From positions 248,001 through 312,000 of the forward strand of contig ML991794.1 in assembly GCA_010094025.1 (NCBI GenBank): a stretch of DNA of 64,000 nt. The letters run 5' to 3'. Source of the DNA: Viridothelium virens. Taxonomy: Eukaryota > Ascomycota > Dothideomycetes > Trypetheliales > Trypetheliaceae. Positions 34,727 to 45,866 of this stretch are shown in pieces (position 1 is the stretch's first letter; each line of letters starts with the position of its first letter). The notes beneath the pieces were generated by a model. The model saw only the letters and a program-made list of their open reading frames with translations. It ran no database searches and was not told the DNA's origin. Made by a program: the position numbers and the translations under genes.

Positions 34727-35933
34727 GTAATCAATCCCATTTACTCCATTTTCTTCTCATCTCTCCGCCATGCCGTCATTTCCCTCTACCCTATCCCAAA
34801 GTCCTGCCACATTGAAATTCGTGGATTAGCAGAAAGTTCCTCAGTGCCGTGTCCATCGACAGTCTCAGATAGAGTCTTTGTAATTATTTAGTGGTCCGTG
34901 GCCTGCCAAGCAATAAGTACGATGGGTGCGACCGGAAGCTACTCGTAGCTAAAGTACCTCATTAGCTTGCCAGACTTGTAGCGAAGCTTGGGAGTTAACG
35001 CCCGGCATCACCTTCAAGCCTCGAGTATTCTAGGTTATTCTCCGCTTGCACTGAGGGATAGCGGTATTAGTAACGTGTGGTGGTTTTCCGTGTCTCACCG
35101 TTTCGTGTATCCTTCTGTCGCCGGACGCTTGACTTTCTTTTTGCCTTCCTCTTTTTTGTCTTCTTCGCGGCATCGATTTGAGCAGATGTCTCGCCTCTCA
35201 AATAATCAATATTTATTAATAATTTCTATCACAGGTGCGAGGCAATCCCTCAGGCGGAACTTTAACATCTCACCCGTCGTCTACAGAGGTTACCCACGCG
35301 ACCAAGATGTCGGGTACGTTTTCAATCTCCATCCTGCGGTATCCATCTCTGTTTTCGGAAATTTGTCAATTTGGCAATAGCAACGTTTGTCAGCATTGCA
35401 GTAAAGTCTGGAAATTCTGCTAACATTAAGTTCCCTCTTGTCAACGCACGGAACGAACAAAAGCTTTAGCAGCTGAAATTATCCAGTATTGCAAGCATTT
35501 CAGTGCTATGCCATCACGCAGAGTCATCATGCCATAGATGAACTGGATTGCTACAATAGAGACAGCTACGCTTTTTGGCCAATTTGAACTCCAGACGTTG
35601 GAAAAGGACCATGCTGGGGAAGTGAATGTGATAGATGAACGCAAATGGTATCGTGGGGTACATCAGATTGGAGCCGCTCTCATGAAAGAATCACTCATTT
35701 CAATGATGTCGAATACCTATAAGACGACCTTGAAGGATGTTTATACTTCAACCATCCATCCTTTTAATCCAGTTTGCGTAGATACATGAACCTAGCTCCA
35801 TAGTCAAACATTCACACGTCGAAATGCCACATAGTCTCCCCCTTTAAGCCACTCCGTTCGCTTCACTGATTCTACTCGATATCTCTTGGTCGTCTTACTT
35901 GTTTCCAGCGCACTTTTCCCTTTATCCAACTAC
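34727..35933. other. intergenic after the NLR gene
   Basis: 1.2 kb without a supportable gene. The NLR stop codon at 34724-34726 overlaps a possible donor (TCGTGAGTAA), so a further short 3' exon cannot be excluded. AT-rich patches near 35200-35225. Short frames at 34988 and 35538 have no domain. Confidence 0.5.
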
Positions 35934-36518
35934 TTACAACTTCGAAGTCGGAGGCGCCTTCTCCAAAATCACCTTATCATGCACACAGCTCACACAAATC
36001 TTGCCGTCCAGAGTCTTGATCTCTCCTGAGAGATTCACAATATGCTTCCCAGTCGCAACGATCCTACACTCAACTTCAACTTTCTCGCCTTCCTGTACAG
36101 GTCTTAGATAGGTCATTATCAAGCTCCGAGTCACGTGTCCAGCATCCAAATACCCGGGCTTCGCTATCATGCTGAGACACGCCGATGTCAGCATGTCCAG
36201 CAACATAGCGGACGCAGCGCCATGGAGAGTTCGGAATTTTGAGCATAGTTGTGGCGGGATTGTTAGTGAGAAAGTTGCACTGCGGGTGTCGAGGGAGGCG
36301 GATTTCAGGGTGACAAGGCGGAGTCCAGCTGTCTCGAAGCGATCCTCAGTACTACCATCCTTGTTGCTGGAATTCTCTGTAAAGAATCGGAGAACGTGTC
36401 GAATGCGTTCTTCGGCTTCGGCTTGGGGACTACCCCAAAAATTTTCGAATTGTGATTGGGCGTAGTCTAATGATCTCCCTGTGTTTTGAGCATGTGGGTT
36501 TGCTCTGCGGTTTGTCAT
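35934..36518 (-). CDS. hotdog-fold acyl-CoA thioesterase (PaaI/ACOT13 type)
   Basis: 194 aa from the ATG at 36518; an ATG 15 codons upstream (36563) is in frame but adds a poorly conserved leader. The hotdog core is visible: LHGAASAMLLDMLTSACLS (the HGG-like loop and central helix), TRSLIMTYLRPVQEGEKVEVE and the strand IVATGKHIVNLSGEI. This fold hydrolyses acyl-CoA thioesters. It sits 650 bp from the PhyH gene on the same strand, so it may take part in acyl-CoA metabolism together with the neighbouring dioxygenase and ligase. Single exon as called. Confidence 0.82.
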   Translation of the reverse strand: MTNRRANPHAQNTGRSLDYAQSQFENFWGSPQAEAEERIRHVLRFFTENSSNKDGSTEDRFETAGLRLVTLKSASLDTRSATFSLTIPPQLCSKFRTLHGAASAMLLDMLTSACLSMIAKPGYLDAGHVTRSLIMTYLRPVQEGEKVEVECRIVATGKHIVNLSGEIKTLDGKICVSCVHDKVILEKAPPTSKL

Positions 36519-37168
36519 CAAGAGGATTCCGAATAGATGTCTCGGTAGAGAATGGTAAAACAAGAGTCTGCTTTATGAATACGTTGGCTTCTGTAGCATT
36601 CTGTTCTTTTGAATCCTCCGAAGTTTTAGGGTGGATGAAGTTGGTGGTCGAAGTCTGCCTGGGCTCTGAAGCAAGCCATCATCAGCCCGCGTCGCTCTTG
36701 CAGCACAGTCAAAATATTTGGACTCATGATCATAAAGCTGACTCAGCCTGAGCAAAGTGTGCAAACTGAGGTATACCACTTGTTCAGAGCCGGAAAATTT
36801 CTTGTCAGAAAGGGCATGAATGACATTAGACAATACTCTAGAGTACTGCAGAGTTCATGGCTCGACCACGAGACTGCTGCCATTTGCCGCCCAGAGTGCG
36901 ACAAACTTTTGCAACTCTAGACCTGCTGGTATCACGAAGCTACGACTACGAGGTAAGCTCTCATTGACGGGCTCAATAAGGCACTACGCGTCAGATACGT
37001 CTTGGATACTTTTTCTATGAAGTCTACAATTCAGTGTGTACATCTACAATTTGCTGTCTACACCATGAGCGAAGGTTGGGGGATCATAGTCCACCGGCCG
37101 TTGAAGCCATTCCACCATCCTCTCTGACGCCTTCAGAGGGCTTAACCCATCAGCTGCATCAGATTTAG
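36519..37168. other. intergenic, upstream of the thioesterase
   Basis: 650 bp upstream of the thioesterase start and downstream of the PhyH stop. No feature beyond short noncoding frames. Confidence 0.45.
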
Positions 37169-37981
37169 TCATGTTCGATTACGTACCAGCTTCAATCGAG
37201 GGTACCACTTACCATAACCGACGAATGGCCGGTAAGTACGATATCCCATCATATCGACTATCTTCTTTGGAATGTCCTTCAGCTTTCTCGGATCCACCGC
37301 CAGTATCTGATTCTCAATTGGTCGAATATAGGGAGAGCAGAATTGCAAAGTAGCGCTGTATCTAGGCCTCGAAGAAGTGTTAGGGCCCGCACCGTGCCAC
37401 AGACCCGAAAGAAAGAAGATTACGCTGCCAGCAGGGCACACGCAAGGTATTGTCTCTTCGTCTTTGCCTTTGCGGTCGGCCCATTTGTGACTTCCGGGAA
37501 TGACACGCGTGGCGCCATTCTCTTCTGTATAGTCGTCGAAGGCGAGCATTATCGCTGAACCATAAGGCGCCCTGGGTCGTGGTCGTCGAATGAAGATATC
37601 ATCATAATGTAAGGGTTGCGCGACCTCTCCCGGAGCAATCTGGATGGTCTGATAGACTGTAATATTGTAGCCTGGCTCCAGAAAATAATCATTGAGGGCA
37701 AGGACACGGGGAAGTATTGCAAACTTGTCGAAGACACGGCTTTTGTTTAAGAGGGAGTATATTCGGATGGTATTGAAGCCTTCAAACGCATTACGACCAT
37801 GAATTGGATCTTTTCCAGTCAGACGATCCATCTCGGCTTTGGCTTCAGCGGCCTCTTCTTTCGAAAAGCAATCTCTGATGATAACATAGCCATTTTCAAG
37901 GACATGCTTCACGTCCTCACGGAGGGTAGGGTCTGAAGGAAGAGGTTTCTCTGTAGACTCTGCGAGAATGCCAAAGGTCAT
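37169..37981 (-). CDS. phytanoyl-CoA dioxygenase (PhyH) family protein
   Basis: Single exon, 270 aa. Fe(II)/2-oxoglutarate oxygenase fold with an intact iron facial triad, His125-Tyr-Asp127 (QPLHYDD) and His196 (GLWHGAGPN), and Arg207 (SSRPRY) for 2-oxoglutarate. ENGYVIIRDCFS and the region GATRVIPGSHKWAD are typical. Substrates in the family include branched acyl-CoA and secondary metabolites; FUM3 of fumonisin synthesis is one fungal example. It is divergently paired with the acyl-CoA ligase gene across 690 bp and lies 4 kb from the PKS cluster core. The link to that cluster is inference. Confidence 0.88.
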   Translation of the reverse strand: MTFGILAESTEKPLPSDPTLREDVKHVLENGYVIIRDCFSKEEAAEAKAEMDRLTGKDPIHGRNAFEGFNTIRIYSLLNKSRVFDKFAILPRVLALNDYFLEPGYNITVYQTIQIAPGEVAQPLHYDDIFIRRPRPRAPYGSAIMLAFDDYTEENGATRVIPGSHKWADRKGKDEETIPCVCPAGSVIFFLSGLWHGAGPNTSSRPRYSATLQFCSPYIRPIENQILAVDPRKLKDIPKKIVDMMGYRTYRPFVGYGKWYPRLKLVRNRT

Positions 37982-38671
37982 GGCGACTGAGGTGTGCTAG
38001 GAAAATGAAACGCCCACTCATCTATCGTATCACCCACATTTACAAAGAGAAATCCGCGACTGCCGCAACCAGTGATGACTTGGATTAATCCTTGTGTCCT
38101 CTAAGCTCTGTAAGCTCATCGTGCCTCGGCCCATGCTCCTTGGCGCTCTTCATGGAGGTTGCCACGCGGCATGAGGGTGCTTCAGGCTTCCTTTACGAGG
38201 ACGAATGGGCTTACGCATGTACCCTAGGCAACATGCTCGCATTATTCCGAAGGATCGCTATAGCGATCCACATGCGCCTCCGTGCACGGGAACGGGATGG
38301 TGGAGATGGTGGGGCGGAAAAGTTGAAGTTGGTGGAGGTGGAGGTGGAGGTGGGGTCAAATTGCCTCGTGCCGTGCCTGCGCTAGCCAGGTTCTGACAGG
38401 CATGCAGAATGGATTAATTTCGTGCTGACAGGATCTGGTATCCCTGGTCGAAATCCAAGTTTACAATACAATGATGTGTAAATTTTCAATTTCGTTATGC
38501 TGCTGATCATCTTCTTCTCCATTAGGCAAGTACCTCGGCTCGTCGGTCTCCCATGGTTCCTTCAATTGCTCGAGGAGCAGATTTACGTTGGATGGCAAAC
38601 TTGGAATTTGACCGGAGGACCAGGCGTTCGAGGAAGCACCAAGAGCACAGATCTTTCATTTCATTCCCCTC
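37982..38671. promoter_or_regulatory. divergent promoter between PhyH and acyl-CoA ligase genes
   Basis: 690 bp shared by two divergently transcribed acyl-metabolism genes, which suggests co-regulation. A GGTGGA microsatellite (about four units, 38331-38355) lies in the middle. No TATA box is obvious on either side. Confidence 0.4.
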
Positions 38672-40738
38672 ATGATAACCACGGCGGCAGCAGCAACAGC
38701 AGCTTTGGTCGGCACCAGTGCACTGGCTGCTTACGCCGATGCCAAATTTCATGTTTCTCAAGATGTCGGACAACTACAACAAAGGAGACGAGCAGAGAAG
38801 TGGTATATAGAAAATGGTATGTATCATAGTTTGAATGTTTTTAGTAGACTGCCCTTTGGGTAGTGCAGGGTTACCAGCTCTGGACCGCCAATCCGTCCGT
38901 AGAATAGACCTTGTCTAACCCATATCCAGCGTCGAAAAACCGACTCTCTTTGTGGTATCCATTTTGCAATAATGTCACCAAATTTCCCAATGATCCTTGC
39001 ATCTGGTCTCGTGAAGGAGAACTCACGTGGCAAGAAGTTCATGACCGAGCCGCTCGTTATGCCCAATACTTCATCGCCAAGGGTGTGAAGCCAGGAGAGT
39101 TGGTGGCATTTTATCTCCAAAACTCGGCGGACTTTGTTGTAATATGGCTTGCGCTATTCTGTATTGGTTGCGCGCCTGCCATGATCAACTTCAACTTAAA
39201 AGGGAACTCACTGATTCACTGCCTCCGACTAAGCAGGTCCAAGACTTTGCTTGTGGACGAAGATGAAGCTTGCCAGGAAAGAGTTAAGGAGTGCAGAACA
39301 GTGATTGAGGGTGAATTAGGGATGAACATTACCGTATTAGGTGCAGAGATCAAGGCCAAAGCCACAGCAATGCCAGTAACCGTGCCAGATGATAGCTGGC
39401 GCGAATCTGTGAACGGCGCTTCACCATCTGCGCTCCTGTACACGAGGTATGTAAGATCTTTCATGTCAGCGTGTTCCAGTGGCTTACAAGAAGCACAGTG
39501 GGACCACCGGTCTCCCGAAAGCCGCAATCATGCCAGTCCAGCGAATTTGGGCTCTTGGAAACCAGAAGAAGCCTTCATTCGGACAGGTTCCAGGACCTGG
39601 AGGTGATCGATGGTACTCTTGTATGCCAATGTTTCACGGGACCGGGGGGCTCACCATGGTCGCAAATCTGATGGGCGGCCTGTCTCTGGCCATCGGAAAG
39701 CGGTTTTCTGTGTCTACGTTCTGGGATGACATTCACGACTCCGAATGCACCATATTTGTGTATGTTGGCGAGGCGGCACGATACTTGCTCAATGCACCGC
39801 ATCACCCACGCGAGCGAGATCATCCGAGATTGAGAATCATGTATGGGAACGGCCTCCGGCCAGACGTATGGGAGAGATTTCGAGACCGGTTTGATGTTCC
39901 AGAGATTGCAGAGTTCTTCAATTCTACTGAGGGCCTATTCCAGCTTCTCAATTACAATCGAGGAGACTTTACAGCTGGTGCGGTTGGCCATCAGGGTGCT
40001 CTGATGCGAAGATTGGTCCAAAACGTGTTCATTCCAGTGCAAGTTGATGCAGAGACTGGGGACGTCTATCGCGATTCAACGACCGGCCTTGCAAAGAGGA
40101 TGAGTTACGAAGATGGAGGTGAGATACTTGTGGCGATCCCCAGTGAGCGCGCTTTCGGGGGTTACTTCAATGACGATAAGGCCACATCGAAGAAGATACT
40201 ACATGATGTCTTTCGAAAAGGTGATATCTTCTATCGTACTGGCGATGCCCTTCGCCGCGACGGAGATGGTCGTTGGTACTTCATAGACCGGTTGGGTGAT
40301 ACGTTTCGATGGAAGTCGGAGAATGTCTCTACGGCTGAAGTTGCGGAGACTCTTGGGCGTTATTCAGGAGTAGCGGAAGCAAACGTTTACGGAGTTACGG
40401 TACCAAAGCATGATGGTCGAGCCGGATGTGTTGCACTATCCCTTTCTGTGAGAAGAGAAGATTTCGATTTCGATGGCTTTTTTGGGCACGCGAGGGCGAA
40501 TTTGCCTAGATATGCCGTGCCAGTCTTCCTGAGGCTGGTAGCGAAGGAATCTAGTACGGATAACAACAAGCAAAATAAGGTTCCATTGCGGGAAGAAGGA
40601 ATTGATCTGGATATCTTGGGGTCGAAAGTCATCGGAGGTGAATATGATGTTTTGCTTTGGCATCCGGGCGGCTATGGCTATGTCAAGTTCGAGAAGTCAG
40701 ATCTTGAGAAATTGAGATCAGGTGAACTCACCATATAG
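38672..40738 (+). CDS. FATP/Fat1-type acyl-CoA ligase
   Basis: Join 38672-38816, 38930-39446, 39499-40738; 633 aa. Adenylate-forming enzyme of the very-long-chain acyl-CoA synthetase/FATP family. Hydrophobic N-terminus (AAAATAALVGTSALAAYADA), then the AMP motif YTSGTTGLPK (from ~219, rebuilt by the second splice), FYRTGD and DRLGDTFRWKSENVST, the FATP/VLACS signature. The C-terminal lid carries NKQNKVPLR, with the lysine usual for the adenylation step. It activates long or branched acids to CoA esters at the ER, peroxisome or membrane. In this setting it could activate a polyketide acid or supply a starter, like the acyl-CoA ligases of other polyketide clusters, but a plain lipid role is equally possible. 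Confidence 0.88.
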
Positions 40739-41187
40739 ATAATAGTAACAAAATTCGATGCGAAGCACAGTCGCCCTCAGATGAGTTCCATAGTACGTGT
40801 AGGCTCAGAGGCATGGACACACGGAGGCGGCACTTGCAGAATTAAGTTACTCTATGTGGAAATCCGCTGACTAAGACGAAGGGGAGCACGTACCAGGCAA
40901 GTATCTTATTATAGCCGCGCCGCTATGTATCACGTACAAATGAGGGCACGCACGGAGGGGTAATTACAAGCCTCCTGTCGAATGATCCTTCCGCGAACAC
41001 TTGATCGACCTCTCAGAAAGTGACTTTGCTGATGAGGGAAAGTTGTATCTCGTTTATGCCAATCGGAGGCATTCCGACGCGCTTGATTGATATCGAAGTT
41101 TGAGGGCTGTGCGGAGTAGACGAAACAGAGCGTGAAAGGCTCGCTTCAGACATTGACCAAAGGCCTTCAGTTGAAGTCTCAGCTATC
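40739..41187. other. intergenic
   Basis: About 450 bp of 3' flank of the ligase and upstream sequence of a hypothetical gene. Nothing else is seen. Confidence 0.45.
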
Positions 41188-41895
41188 TTGGACTTCAGGA
41201 AGTGTCGAAATATGGAGAAGGGGTTGGACCTTGGAGCAGACAATGAACCAATGAGAAGCTCCGAACCAGGCGTCATGAAGATCTCATCTGTTCTCACTTC
41301 GCCATCAACAGATCGGAAGCGAAGACATGTCCAAGCTAGTGAATCTAGCGACCTACGGTGCAAAGTTGATGCGAAGTCCCCGGCTCGGGTTGATAGAGGG
41401 CAACCCTCCAAGCGGCGACGTTCAGGCGAAGAGCCTGTTAAAACTGGAATTGAGAAAACACAGGCGACGACGCACGAAGATGGATCCCTAGACGGCTCTG
41501 GAGATTTCTCGAGGATTGGAGAATTAGGTCGTCGACGGAAAGGTACGTCTAATCTCAGTGACCAAGACAAACCCTATGCGCCTGTCGACTCCTCTGGTGA
41601 CAGGACATTGGAGAAGACAAAAAGGGGCTCAGATCGAGCAGAACAGAATAATCGGCCACCTGGCACATGGCATCAGGATGATGTAGAGGGCAGCAGTAAG
41701 ACAAGTAGAAAAGGCAAAGCTATTTCACGATACGATCAAGATCTCTATACCCCAGTTGCGGGTGCTACACGAGGCCTAAGGTACGGGGATCCACGACTCC
41801 TTCGGGAAATCGATATTGAAATTGCGCGCAACGCAACACCGGACGATTCGTCAAGCGATGAAGGGGGTCCAACAATGTTTGGGTACTACCTCTAA
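41188..41895 (+). CDS. hypothetical protein, 235 aa, disordered
   Basis: Single open frame of polar, low-complexity composition (Arg, Lys, Ser, Asp, Gly), with basic NLS-like pieces (DRKRRH, PSKRRRSGEE, LGRRRKG) and a more ordered end (RYGDPRLLREIDIEIARNATPDD) finishing in FGYYL. An alternative start is the ATG at 41212. A 185-codon frame lies antisense at 41013-41570, but the sense product has the steadier codon pattern to its stop. No family recognised. It sits between the ligase and the first cluster P450, with no metabolic motif. Confidence 0.5.
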   Translation: MDFRKCRNMEKGLDLGADNEPMRSSEPGVMKISSVLTSPSTDRKRRHVQASESSDLRCKVDAKSPARVDRGQPSKRRRSGEEPVKTGIEKTQATTHEDGSLDGSGDFSRIGELGRRRKGTSNLSDQDKPYAPVDSSGDRTLEKTKRGSDRAEQNNRPPGTWHQDDVEGSSKTSRKGKAISRYDQDLYTPVAGATRGLRYGDPRLLREIDIEIARNATPDDSSSDEGGPTMFGYYL

Positions 41896-42001
41896 TCTGA
41901 AAGCAGAAAGTCAATGTCTGTGGATCGCATTGGTTTCATTATCTAGGGCTTTTGCTATCAGGTCATTCTGGATTCCATCAATCATACTCGTTCATCAGCG
42001 C

Positions 42002-43676
42002 TCAAGCTTTTCGCCTTGATTTGGAAGCATCTGATAATCGCACGTTGAGAGCCGGCTTCTGCCAGAAGTTATAGACGTCCTGCTGCTCAGGGTTAAATCC
42101 GTCGTCCAGAAGTTCAAGATCAAAGTTCCAAACCACACGTGCGAGCATGAGCCGCATTTCAGCCCACCTACCACGGTAAAGGTCAGCGGAAACAGTTCAA
42201 TAGCAAAAAGGACAGGATTCGGTCGAGGGCTTACCCCATAGTTACCCCGATGCAATTCCGGGGGCCAATGGAAAATGATTGCACAGCATCCCTTTTGTCA
42301 GCGGCATAATCGGGATCTCCCAACCATCTTTCTGGTCGGAAACTATCTGGATCCTTGAAATTCAACGGTGACCGATATGCGCTATATTGCGAAACGGATA
42401 CTCGAGTCTTGCAAAGATCGATCAGTAGTATCCGAGGGTGCTACCTGATAAACTTACTCGGTCAGGAATGAAACAGCCACTGACATATTCACCGCCTGGC
42501 CTGTCTTCAAGAATTCTTGCAAGGCCTGTAGGGATCGGAGGAAATAAACGAAGGCCTTCTTTTATGCACGCGTTCATATAGCGGAGCTCTTGTACGCTCA
42601 AGAAGTTGATATCCTCCTCCGACACAAAAACTGACCGGATCTCGGCCTTTAGCCTCTTCAGAGTCTCTGGGTATTTGAGCAAATAATACGTGGTGCCGGA
42701 CATTGTTGTTGCCGTTGTCTCGCTCCCAGCAATGATCAGTATTGAAGCGTCTACTTCGAGCTCTGCTCGATTCAATCCCTTCTCATTGTTTTCCTTTAAG
42801 ATGAAGGACAAGAAGTCTGCGTCACTGGAGTCCGTGGCTACTCGGCGAGCTACCTTCTCTTTGGTCAAAGCAAGTTGAGCATTCCTCTTTGCAATGAGCT
42901 CCTTCGGAATGAGGCGCCGCATGATGGGTATCAAGAAAGAATACCTTTTGCTGGCTGAGAGATAGGCACCTCCTTTGATATGTTCGATAATCATTGCTAC
43001 CCACGGATGGTAATCTTTGCTCTCAAGACAACCGAAGGGCTCCCCAAAGCCAAGGTGCCCAATGATATCGAAAGTCGTCCAGTTGTACCATTTAACGAGA
43101 TCGACCGAACTTTCTGTGCCAATACTATCTCTAAGCTTGTGGATGAGCTGGTCTACATACTTCTGGAAAAGCGGTTCTTGGGCCCGTAACGCTCGTTCGG
43201 AAAAAGCGTAGTTCAGCAGTTTTCGATGACGCGGATGATTAGCGTTATCGGCTGTGAGAATACTATCTACATTCTCGACCATGCGCGGATATACTTTCAT
43301 GTCCTTCTTGAAGAATTCGGTCCTGCCGGGACCGTAGATGTCTCTCCAGGCTGAGGGTGTTATGAACGAGATTTCGTCCGGCGAAGTTCTTACAACCTCA
43401 CCATACTGGTTGTGGATCTTCAATATGGCCTTCGCTAGGTTTCCACTGACTTGATGGTATACCCAAGGGACTCGCGAGACACTCCAAAGCCATGGTCCTG
43501 GATATTGAGCAAGAGGATGGAAGGCTTTTCGATACACGACAAGGCCGAGCGCGTACACAAAGAGCTTCAGGGGATGTCTTCAGCAACCGGAAACTCAAAC
43601 TTCGCATATTGTCACATACCAATGCCCATGCTGCAATTATAGCAAAGAAGAGTTCACGCATCGAGAAAAGAAACAT
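42002..43676 (-). CDS. cytochrome P450 monooxygenase (ER-anchored)
   Basis: Complement of 43676-43620, 43564-42458, 42407-42235, 42167-42002; 500 aa. An N-terminal membrane anchor ([20 protein letters not shown], joined by the first splice) leads to a Pro-rich hinge, [14 protein letters not shown]-helix [15 protein letters not shown]-helix KEGLRLFPP (ExxR), FRPERWLG, and heme loop [10 protein letters not shown] with Cys440. The general style is that of fungal secondary-metabolism P450s near the isotrichodermin-hydroxylase/CYP65-like groups, but the subfamily cannot be assigned by eye. All catalytic marks are present. Likely a regiospecific hydroxylase of the cluster polyketide. Confidence 0.92.
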
Positions 43677-44498
43677 TTCTGATACTTCGCAATCGAGCGC
43701 TAGTACATCCGACCCAACGTCGCTGATTCTCTTCGTCTCTTAACATACGCGTGCTGTTAGATGATGAAGGAGGGCTTCAAATGAGTGTGCTTTGTCTCTT
43801 GGTCGTGCGAAACTAGAATCCCCACCTTGGGTAACCTTGGACCTACGTCACATAGCAAAGAAGCTCTTCAGTGCATTGGGCTCGCATCTGCCTGAGTACA
43901 ATACGCGAGCGGTATCTTGCCAATTTGATCGGTCTAAGCAGGTGAACATTCACCGCTGTCGTTCTCTGTCAGAAAACTGAATGCAAGCACATTGACTAAT
44001 GAGAGAGAGATACGGAGTAGATGTGCGCGAAATAGAATTGTGGATCCCTGGGTCTGGGGCTTAAGCGGCGTCAGCCCACGCGTACGGCACAAAATGCAGA
44101 CAGCCTGGCTTTATCCACTCACCCCCGCACTCTGATTATAGCTCATCTTTATGTTACGGTGGATAAGCCCCACCTTAATAGGTGGCATTTGAGCCAATCA
44201 TCCCAAATCCGGTCTTATAGGCGGGCTAATTGCTCTGGTCTCACCAACCACTTCAACAGACTTCATATCAATTATGGAGCCAAGGATCCACTCGGGAGGT
44301 TTCCAAGCCAAGCGCCAACATATGCAGGTGGAAGCCGGTGGCATGCGTCCTATACTGCATAGTTTCAGAGCGGCGTTGTGGGGATGCAGTTGGAATGGTC
44401 CGTGGAGAGATATGCATGTTCCCAGGGATCTTTATCTAACTAATTGGTCTAAATGCGAATCGGATAAGTTCGGTTTCGACAACTGCGTATCAAGCCTT
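43677..44498. other. intergenic, upstream of the first P450
   Basis: About 820 bp upstream of the P450 start and after the hydrolase stop on the same strand. No coding or RNA feature is seen. Confidence 0.45.
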
Positions 44499-45214
44499 CT
44501 AAGCAAAGACGGCTCTGTGATGGAGTTGACAAATTGCTTTGGCCATTTCCGCCACAATGTTGGGAGCCCTTGGGATGATGTGCCCAACATCATAGGTCAG
44601 GAGCGTCGCAGTCTCCGCGTGGCACAGCTGATAAAGATCTAGAGCATCCGGATATGCTTCATCCTGTTTCCCGACAATGTGGACCGTGGGAATCCTGACT
44701 ATCTTATCGTACCCCGGCAAGAGGTCTTCGGTGTTTGACCGGCGAGGAGCTCCTCCGGCAATGAAGATAGCGTATTTGAAATGCACAAATGGCAGATCAA
44801 GAGGGTTCTTCTTGGCGTGATGCAAGAGAAAGGCTGCGGCAAGTGTGGCACCTTGAGAAAAGCCAAGGATGCCATCGAAGGGCCCTTCCTCTTCGATCAG
44901 GTCGTAGAGGAGCTGATACGCCGAAGATACTGAGGCTAGGTCATCGGGTGACGGAGGATCTGACCAGGAGAAAAATGAGTAATAGGGCGCTTCGTAGACT
45001 TCGCCAATACCGGGGCTTGCAGTAGTCTCCAGTTCGCCATGAGCATAGACCATTTCCGAACCAATCTCTTTCTTCAACGCGAGACTCAACGGCTGGAGCT
45101 GATGTCTCAGAATCTGGTGGCGTCAATGTTTAGTGGTGCCGAGACGGGGGAAGATGGTTTACTTGCATCGGGGGAGGTCCCGGAGCCATGGAGACAAAGT
45201 ACCTTGCTTCCCAT
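44499..45214 (-). CDS. FSH1-family serine hydrolase (polyketide thioesterase candidate)
   Basis: Complement of 45214-45167 and 45113-44499; 220 aa. Alpha/beta hydrolase with the FSH1 start VLCLHGSGTSPDILRHQL, nucleophile elbow GFSQG (Ser102), acid Asp167 (GKQDEAYP) and His194 (YDVGHIIPR). Family members near PKS genes, such as LovG, release the finished chain from the ACP. The intron is of the GC-AG type: GAT|GCAAGT...ACCAG|ATT. This is the only junction I found that gives the conserved N-terminus in frame; the nearby GTAAAC does not. Divergent from the MFS gene. Confidence 0.9.
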
Positions 45215-45866
45215 TTCCTTGGAAGCGTGTTGGAAAAGCGAAGACCGGCCGGAGGGACGGCTCGAGGAAGATGCATCTTGGACACGGGTGCCTGTCTAGA
45301 TTGTCTTATAACCACTGATCTTCATTCACGGAAAAGCCTACAGAGTAAGGCTCCTGCATCAAGCTTATCTTAATCCGGCCGGAAAAATAGTTTCAGTCCT
45401 TGCATGCGGTTCCTCGTGGCGTCTGCGCGGAAATCGCTTGGGACTACCGTACCCTGTGGTATTGCAATTTTCTCGTAGTTATCCTCACCGGAAACTTCCA
45501 ACCGAGTGCCAAGTGGTCGTGTTCGCATTTGTTGCGAAGCGTACGACCGTCTACAAGAGATAGACTATTTATCTAATCCACTTCAGGTGTAGCCTGAAAC
45601 TTAGGTATTGCATTTTATCTTTCAATACGATGTATTGTAAGAAATCTATGTTACGACGCGCTCTATTCTAGCCTCAATTTAACAATGCGAGCCGCTCCAA
45701 GATGCAGAGGCTTTTCTGCAGCTCCCCCGCCACTATGAGCAATGGAGGCACAGTAATCTTGGGGTCCTCTACACACAGAATCATCTAATGTCTGTGTCAT
45801 TGCAGCAAAATTTTCTACTATGCCACGTTTTGTTCAGCATCATTTGCTTCACTGAAGCATCGCATC
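45215..45866. promoter_or_regulatory. divergent promoter between hydrolase and MFS exporter
   Basis: 652 bp between two divergent cluster genes. No TATA box or clear Zn2Cys6 palindrome could be picked with confidence. Confidence 0.4.

Noticed and set aside
38331-38355. GGTGGA repeat as coding Gly/Val repeat
   Set aside because: Lies in the divergent PhyH/ligase promoter and fits a simple microsatellite.
41013-41570. 185-codon minus-strand frame
   Set aside because: Antisense to the 235-aa disordered protein; Ser/Arg/Pro-rich shadow composition without a domain. The call between the two strands is not fully certain.
44274-44642. 122-codon plus-strand frame in the cluster
   Set aside because: Overlaps the hydrolase 3' end and has no recognisable domain or coding bias.
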